Made by a program: the position numbers and the translations under genes
Notes under the pieces: generated by a model
What the model saw: only the letters and a program-made list of their open reading frames with translations
Told to the model about the DNA's origin: nothing
The model's database searches: none
From: Aurelia coerulea
Taxonomy: Eukaryota; Cnidaria; Scyphozoa; Semaeostomeae; Ulmaridae
Assembly: GCA_039566865.1 (NCBI GenBank)
Contig: CM076961.1
Location: 2,177,501 to 2,241,500 of the forward strand
Length of the DNA stretch: 64,000 nucleotides
Reading direction: 5' to 3'
Shown: in pieces, positions 57,410 through 64,000 of the stretch
Position numbering within the stretch: the stretch's first letter is position 1
Layout of the letters: each line of letters begins with the position of its first letter

Positions 57410-57612
57410 AATCGATATTGATAAATTTTCGAAATTATAACGCTAAACTTTGCTATTTCAGCAACTATCCAGATTTTCTAAAAAGTCTATAAAAAAATAA
57501 CGCACTATTCTTTCAGCACAATATTTTAAATATTGAATATACATACTCTAAATTCTTATAACGCTTAAAGCATCACTACCAGAGCAACAACATAAAAACA
57601 ATAAATACAAAC

Positions 57613-60600
57613 TCACAGACCTAATTCTTTAGTCCTTACATCAGGTTGATTATGTTCATCAGTAAAACCAATGAGAATGTGTTTACAAAAATCATATGCA
57701 CCAAGAAAGACAAATCCTCCAAGGCTTAGCCATACCACTCGTGGTATCATACCAGAGAATAATCTGAAAAATAAGTTGCAAAAATACCATCATTGTTTGT
57801 TTGTTTATAAGTTTGGGAAAACAAGGGTAGATTTTGTAACACAATAGCATCAGTTGCTTTTGATGACACCTGAATTCAAAGCGATTAGCGATTGCAGACA
57901 TAGGAAGTTCTCTCAACCAGTAACTCAAAACAAACAAGGCTGCAAAAGTTGCCCCGAAACCAGCAGGGCAAACTTTCGCCTTGTACAAGCGAAAGGGTGA
58001 TTTTCAAGACAAGTTATGTGCTTATAACGAAAGAAGAAGGGTAAATCTAAAGATGTGCCTGGCGAATTTTGTTTGTTTGATTCAGGAGCTTTGTGGTAAT
58101 TCCCAAATACGCGAGAGTTACAATGCCTTCTGCTCGGCTTCTGAATCAAATAAATAAAATCAACCAGGCAGATCTTTAAATCTATCCTTCTTCTTTCGTT
58201 ATAAGCACATGACTTCTCTGAAAAACCGCCTTTCGCATGCACAAGGCGAGAGTTTGCCCTACTGGTTTCGGGGCACCTTTTGCGGCCTTGTTTGTTTTGA
58301 ATTACTGGTTGAGAGAATTTCCTTCGTCTGCAGTCGCTAATCGCTTTGGATTGAGGTGTCCATCAAAATCATCTGCTGCTATTGTATTACAAAATCTGCC
58401 CTTGTTGGTTGGAAAAGATTGCACTATGGTTTTGCAAAGGATTAGGCGATAAAAGCGTCTATGAAAACAAGTGAAATGAGTCAATTAAATTAAATGTTTC
58501 AACTTACTTTGTAATTCCTTCTTCTCTTCCGATTTTAATTAGAAGCCTGAAAATGCCTGATCTTGCCGTTTCTGCCTCTCTCTGTAAGAATGAAAAATTG
58601 ATATCTACTATATCCCTGTAGCAATGCAAAAGTTTCAACCTTAGTACACGGCAATCAGTGCATCACCTAAAGCCAATGATGTTTACAGTGAAAAGTTGGG
58701 AACTGTATACAGTGACGTTTAGCAGTCATATACTTTCCTCTTTGTTGTGGACAGTCACGAATAAAAGTCAAAGCATAGATCCAAGGGCGCCTCCCTAGTA
58801 GGAACTGTATTTATTCCCAGTACTGTAGAGAAATTGGTGTCCTGTGACCCAGTAAACAGCATATCCCAGTACTGTACCGTGACCCAGTACACAGAGTCAG
58901 TCCTGTCAAGGTCAAGATGACGTATGAATAAATTTGTGGTTTCAAATTACGGTGTTGATGTAACACGAGATCAACTGTTATACGAGTTGGCCACATAGAT
59001 TAACAGGATTGGGTCACAGGACACCATTTAATCTGTGTACTGGGTCACTCTGTGTACTGTGTCACGGGTACAGTACTGGGAATAAACACACTTCCTACAA
59101 GGTAGGCGCCCTTGATAGATCTTTTGACAAATTCTTATGAAGGGAGAAGCATCGCTTTCATTGATATGGAAAGGGCCTCAAGGAGAAAGAGAGAAATGGG
59201 GATGCAGCATCTTGAAGATTTAAAGGGGCAGTTGGACGCAAAGCGCGGGTAACAGATTCTGCGTGGCACAATCCCATTCGTATAGGCCTAAATACCAAAA
59301 CATGTTTACATTACCTCTCTGTTCGTTGTAATTCCGACGAAATTAATTGAACAATGAACCCAGTAATGTTCGTGAAGGTTCCATTCACCTTTACGTTTCA
59401 CCAAGCATCATAAATCTCACTCGAAAACCGTGTTCTTTGGTAGGTTTCTTGCCCACTTCGACTTGTAAATTATCTCCTCGCATCTTCAAAGTTGCTAGAT
59501 AAGGTCAAAATGTCCCGCGCAGCGTCACGTCCAACAGCCCCTTTAACTGATTGTCTTTAGAACTGATTAATTCCTTACCTCCGCTAACATAACCCTCGTT
59601 TTAACAACATCTAATGGTGTGGTCAGTGCCCCAGAAATTGCACCAGAAACAGCTCCAGCCAACCCAGAATGAATAGCAGATAATGATCCATCAGAATTTG
59701 CAAGTCGAGCCTAAAATATGGAAGTAGGATCTTGCAAACATGATGTTATCAAACATACCCCTCTTTCCAAAACTCTCATCTTAGAACTTTTAAGACTAAG
59801 GACAGTCCCTAGCAATTAGCAATTGCAATACAGTAAACACCCGTACATTATTTAGTTTATTTATGGGAGTTACGCTGCTCCACCAACGGATGTGGCTGCT
59901 TCTCCAGCCCTCATAATGTTCCTCGATAGCTGTCGCCACTCATCACAATCTTATGCGATCCTCTAGATCTTTTCCTGTGTTGAACTTGAGTCGGTGACAG
60001 TATCTATTTTCTCTGGTAACCGTATTCTTTATGATATAAGTTCAAATCATTATTTAGTACTTGGGGCAGTGTTGTTCATGGCTTGACTCTGAATCCTTTG
60101 GCTTTTACTGGTGTAAAGTATGATTCCATGGGTTTATATGCAGGGATGTTTCTGTCTCTTCTGAGGATATGACCAAACAATTCCCACCTGGCGTTTCTCA
60201 TGGTATTAGATATTGGCTACATAACACTCCGCGTATAAGAACCTATAATTTTGCAAGTCAGCCTGAGCTCTTGTACAACAGATTGGTTCTTATGGAATAG
60301 GGGTTTAATTTGGCAGTTCCACCCCAGCCTGTATGTTCTCGATCGACTAGGTTCTTACGCGGGTGCTGGGTGTATTTGTAAAATATTTCTAAATGGGCAG
60401 TTTACAACATAAAGTTAGCCTGGCCTTGGCTCTCCTTCGCAGTGGAAAGTAAAGTCTGCACGCAGGCTACATAAAGTTCGCTCACCTTGAGAAATTCCCA
60501 AATTGGAAATTGAATGAACGAAAATGGCACCTACAAAATAATTTTGAAAAATGGTTGAGGCTTTTCGAGCAACAGTTTGATTCAATTTGCCAGGACAAAT

Positions 60601-62692
60601 ATACAGTATATAGATGAATAAATGAAGACAAAATAATGTCTCAATGAACGAATGAATAAACAAAAGGGATATCATCTCCATAAAATTAATTCGATCGTCG
60701 ATACAGGATTTAAAACAATGAAATCGTGTTGTTGAGCAAAGCCCTTCACTAATATCTTTATGCAGTTGAAAAATTTGAATGGTACATACACGTATTTTTT
60801 ATAAGAACAACCCATAAGAAACTCAACTCTCAGATCGCCAAAAATTAAGGAACTCCAGTACTGGGAAAATAAAACTTAAGGAACTATTTATTTTGTTGAA
60901 GGAAATCTTTAACCCATTTTTACGTTCTTTCACTTGTTTCTTGTATCATATTTATTACTTGGAAAGAACTTGAGTGATGCCTTAACATTAAAAAGGCTTG
61001 AAAGACCTTGTTTTGAAAAGTTGACGAGGAAACAGGCAGTGAACACGAAGATTGTTATGGAACCTTTGAGAAACTCATAAGAAACTGTGAGTACTCAAAA
61101 TCTGATAATGTTATAAATTTTCAGTATTGACCAAAATTTTTAGTATCTTATAAAAAAATACGTGTTTTACTTGGATCAGACGAAATAATACGTTATAAAA
61201 TCATTTGGATCGTACAAAACATAATTTGTTTATTGGTACTTCAGTCATATCAAAAGAGAGCAAAAATCAGTTGTTTGCTTACCTCCCTCATGACTGTTTT
61301 GAAATATCCTCGGTAAAGTCCTCGAAAACCCTGAAAGTAGAGCACTTCATACAGCATATTGGCTTGGCAGGATGGAAGAAGAACGAAAGTAAAAAACATT
61401 TTGTAGAGGTTGGAACTACGTTTTTTTCATTCATCTGCAAGCACATCTCAAATTCTTATCAATTTCCTTCAAAACTCCGCATCGTGAAAGCACCTTCGTG
61501 ATTAATTTCTTTCTGGGGAGTTTTTTGATACCGCCTTCGCACTGACACAGTTAAACAAGCTTTATCTATTCCATGTTACGTTTCAACCAATCAGATGCAT
61601 TTCGATTTGTTAGATTGACAAACCAGAGGGCCCCTTTCGATAATGTTGTTTAGTTTCAGCTGGTTTAACTTGCAGTGTGAATGGGGTATAAGATAGCCTG
61701 AGATCAGCGCTAAAATTTGTTTCGCTAAAATTTGTTTGGAGAGCCTGGTCTCAGGCTAGGTATAAGATAGCTAAAAGCATGGTTTGTATGTCAGATTGGC
61801 TACTCAATATTGGCCACTTCACAAAATTTTCCATTGCAGATAAATAATAATAATAATAATAATTATCACTGTAAACACCGGAGTTACAAAGAACTATTGG
61901 CTAAATGCTTACAGGATACGCAAAAAAGGAACTAAACAAAACGCAACAGGCAACATCTAAACAAATAAGTGCGAACGAACCAACTAACTACATTTTGAGC
62001 AGTGAGTGCAAAGAGTTTTCATGTGTCTGTGTTTAATTTAAACAACAACAACAATTTTATCTGCATCAGTCAAGGATCCCTACCTCATCTTTCAATGTGA
62101 AGAGAAATGCATTGTAACTATTAAGATTTTTATTTGCTTGAGCTCTCTGTTTTACAACTTCCGTTGGAACACGAACGATGCATGCAACCTGCAAGGAAAC
62201 AACGTTTTTAGGTTTAAACGACACAAGGAAGCATTCCTGCAGATACTTCTAAAATCTTAGGCTGAAGCAATGCTGTTCCACTTGGCAAATTTCAGAATAC
62301 CACTAAGCAAATCTTGTTCAATTTCTGGTAGGACCCTTCCTTCTCAAGCAAATTTGCGATGCAGAAGGACCGAAGAATATCCCACTCCACACTATCTTCC
62401 CTATATTCCCTATCAGTAGTGTATGTCATTGATTCTCAATCGTTTCAAACAACGTAGTGTAGTGTAAGGGTATACAACTCTTTGGAAATCGTACACGATT
62501 TGGAAAGAGGAGTTTTAAGGATTTTTGGGACTGGAATGAATCAATGTATTGATTGATTGGATTCATTTTATATTGTATTGTATCTTACCATTTCGCCAAT
62601 ACTCGCAGATACCATATACACCAGAGTAGGTCTGTTTATATATGGTTGTAGCGATGTTTTTGAGCCTTCATAAGCACAGAAGAATGCAGCAG
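57613..62692 (-). CDS. SLC25A26: Mitochondrial S-adenosylmethionine carrier, 7 exons visible (5' end off the right edge)
   Basis: Inner-membrane carrier that brings SAM into mitochondria for RNA, DNA and protein methylation. Exons in transcript order: 62692-62589, 62188-62084, 61330-61283, 60530-60486, 59710-59579, 58581-58508, 57763-57613; all splice borders and phases fit. Landmarks: AAFFCAYEG, then ASIGEMV joined to VACIVRVPTEVVKQRAQ (second carrier signature, with the VPxEVVKQRAQ wording typical of SLC25A26), GFRGLYRGYFKTVMRE, VPFSFIQFPIWEFLK, ALTTPLDVVKTRVM (third signature), GREEGITKLFSGMIPRVVWL and GGFVFLGAYD. About 218 residues are visible of a family length near 270; the missing piece is the first transmembrane helix with the first P-x-D-x-x-K signature. 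TGA at 57615-57613. Confidence 0.93.
57813..58416. mobile_element. Inverted-repeat element, about 600 bp, SLC25A26 last intron
   Basis: Two arms of about 270 bp, containing AGATTTTGTAACACAATAGC and its inverse, GGGCAAACT-TCGCCTTGT and its inverse. It yields ORFs on both strands that are mirror images. Partial copy at 46836-47078. Confidence 0.85.
58784..59114. mobile_element. Miniature element with AAGGGCGCCTCCCTAGTAGG ends
   Basis: The left end and CCTACAAGGTAGGCGCCCTT at the right are inverted over about 44 bp. The interior repeats TGTACTGGGTCAC/GTGACCCAGTACA motifs. Confidence 0.8.
59224..59542. mobile_element. TTAA-type miniature element with AGGGGC-GTTGGACG ends
   Basis: TTAA at 59220-59223 and 59543-59546. 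Ends AGGGGCAGTTGGACG and CGTCCAACAGCCCCT are inverted. It begins 37 bp beyond the SLC25A26 exon 59579-59710. Confidence 0.88.
60223..60373. mobile_element. Short relative of the 38957-39925 outer element
   Basis: AACACTCCGCGTATAAGAAC at the left, GTTCTTACGCGGGTG at the right. Confidence 0.6.
60416..60469. repeat. Foldback with TAGCCTG…CAGGCTA ends
   Basis: 54 bp; member of the TAGCCTG foldback family, with shorter arms. It ends 16 bp before the donor of the exon at 60486-60530. Confidence 0.6.
60791..61167. mobile_element. Possible miniature element with ACACGTATTTTTTATAAGA ends
   Basis: Inverted ends of about 18 bp; interior not recognised. Confidence 0.5.
61694..61758. repeat. Foldback with TAGCCTGAGATCAG ends
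   Basis: TAGCCTGAGATCAG…CTGGTCTCAGGCTA around a direct repeat of GCTAAAATTTGTTT; related to 18455-18597. Confidence 0.7.
61847..61862. repeat. (TAA)n microsatellite
   Basis: A short run of AATAAT units. Confidence 0.8.
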
Positions 62693-64000
62693 CTAGAAAG
62701 GGTGTAAAAACAAATGTGAATTTGGAGGCGAGAAGTTAATGAGTGGCAAGGAATGATAGATATTAAAGGGAGTACAAAGACCAGCAGCTTTTGCCATCGT
62801 TTGTGTTTTTGTGTGAATTTCGTACAGTCAGTTTTTCTGGAAGCTGTGCAGAGCAAGTCGCTGACTTCGCGAAAAGCATGCTGGTCTTCGTACTCCCTTT
62901 AACATCAACAAGAGCTTTTAGCTATTCTGCAAAAGAGTCTGAAGCCAACGATATTTGATGCGTTTTGTTGACGTTTCTAATACGCACAACGGGATAGAAG
63001 CAAAGCCACGTCCCGGGGGGGGGGGGTACATGACTTGAGGATGGACGGGGGTCTGCCGCCCATTTTTCAGAAAGCTACCCTCTTCTAATTACCGAAACTT
63101 GCTTTTGATACCCACTTTTATGATGAATTTTGGCGGAAAACTGCTCATTTTGCCCACTTTTTGCGAATTTCAGCAAAACCCCACCCATGTTTATGGAAAA
63201 TCTGGCGAAAAAGGACCCTTGTTTAGAGAAGTTTGGGCCCAAAAACCAACCCATATGGGCGGCACATACCCCTACCCTAAATATATTATGTACCCCCCCC
63301 CCCCCGGGAGCCACGTATGAAATGTATGAAAATATCGCTCGATCCAGGACTTTTTTGCAGCATCGCTAAAAGATCTATTACACAGTAGATTGAGAGGTAC
63401 AGTATATCACCTTTGGCAAAATCCCTTTGTTTTAAACTACTTTGTACACTGTTCTGAATGAGTGGTGTTCCCATCACATTGGAAATTGCAAAACGCTTTG
63501 CAACCTCAGCTAGTTAAAACTGAACCTAAAAACACTTGATAGAATTAAGACTGGCCATAGGAAATACGTAATCAAAAGCAATTGTTTTCTTTTTCCCTGT
63601 TCTTTTCTAAATAATTTGGGACAATTCGAATATACTAGATTAGTAACCAGGGGCATCGTGGCCGGTGGGCAGGGGGCCATGGCCCCCCATTATCAAAATC
63701 GTCGGTTTTTCGGAAATTTTAATGTTTCGTCGGAAAATTTTCGGACTTTTACTGTCCGTAAAATTAGTTACAGTAACCTTAGTTCTGGCTTCAAAACAGA
63801 CTGTTTAGTATTCTACAAAGGAGTTTGGATTAAACAATATTTTGATACAACGTTGCAGAAATCTGATGAATTCTCACATACACACCAAGGTGATGGAAAG
63901 AAATTCTAGTGCTTTTTTGTATGCATTTTTGTACACATGCATTTTTTGTAAGAGACTAAGAATTTGGGCCAGTACTGAAAGTTTCTTAAAGTAAATCAAC
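62693..64000. other. SLC25A26 upstream intron (partial), no exon recognised
   Basis: No sequence encoding the first carrier signature was found on the minus strand. It contains the inverted poly-G/poly-C pair at 63007-63313. Confidence 0.5.
63007..63313. mobile_element. Element with homopolymer-rich inverted ends (CCCGGGGG…TACAT)
   Basis: ACGTCCCGGGGGG… then GTACAT at the left faces ATGTAC, a C-run, CGGGAGCCACGT at the right. The interior is non-coding as far as I can see. Confidence 0.6.

Noticed and set aside
57692..58452. Mirror-image ORFs around 57.7-58.4 kb
   Set aside because: They come from the inverted-repeat element and the last SLC25A26 exon read in other frames.
63616..63909. 97-codon ORF near the right edge, tested as the missing SLC25A26 5' exon
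   Set aside because: Wrong strand, and it lacks the first carrier signature.

Overview
The window is a eukaryotic, AT-rich, intron-rich and transposon-rich piece of nuclear DNA. Gene content, intron size, non-LTR retrotransposon fragments and many short inverted-repeat elements suggest an invertebrate metazoan. An anthozoan cnidarian (coral or anemone) is my best guess. That is an inference; no species marker is present.

Four protein-coding genes can be assembled from exons with matching splice phases. (1) QARS1 (glutaminyl-tRNA synthetase), minus strand: exon 1 at about 11.7-11.9 kb and exon 2 at 773-920, with the rest off the left edge. Its 10.8-kb first intron is filled almost completely by a composite transposon with 25-bp terminal inverted repeats at 1627 and 11511. 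(2) An IQSEC/BRAG-type Arf guanine-nucleotide exchange factor, plus strand: 16 coding exons, 14630-38825, 945 residues, with coiled coil, IQ motif, Sec7 and PH domains. (3) NAPE-PLD, plus strand: 5 coding exons, 49304-57004, 381 residues, all metallo-beta-lactamase metal ligands present. (4) SLC25A26 (mitochondrial S-adenosylmethionine carrier), minus strand: 7 exons, 57613-62692, first exon(s) beyond the right edge. Two weaker coding candidates lie at 47713-48004 and 50566-50895.

Layout: 0.77-11.9 kb is QARS1 and its transposon-filled intron; 11.9-14.6 kb is the divergent QARS1/IQSEC intergenic region with a 5'-truncated LINE; 14.6-38.8 kb is IQSEC; 38.8-49.3 kb is a mosaic of nested small inverted-repeat elements; 49.3-57.0 kb is NAPE-PLD; 57.0-57.6 kb is a short tail-to-tail spacer with a large hairpin; 57.6-64 kb is SLC25A26.

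The genes do not form an operon or pathway; they are neighbouring housekeeping and signalling genes. The most notable points are: the 9.9-kb composite element in the QARS1 intron, with arrays of a TGTAATAT-type motif at both ends; a transposon inserted into a near-identical copy of itself inside it; a possible mitochondrial-targeting N-terminal extension on QARS1; triple-nested miniature transposons; and several long perfect-looking palindromes in introns.
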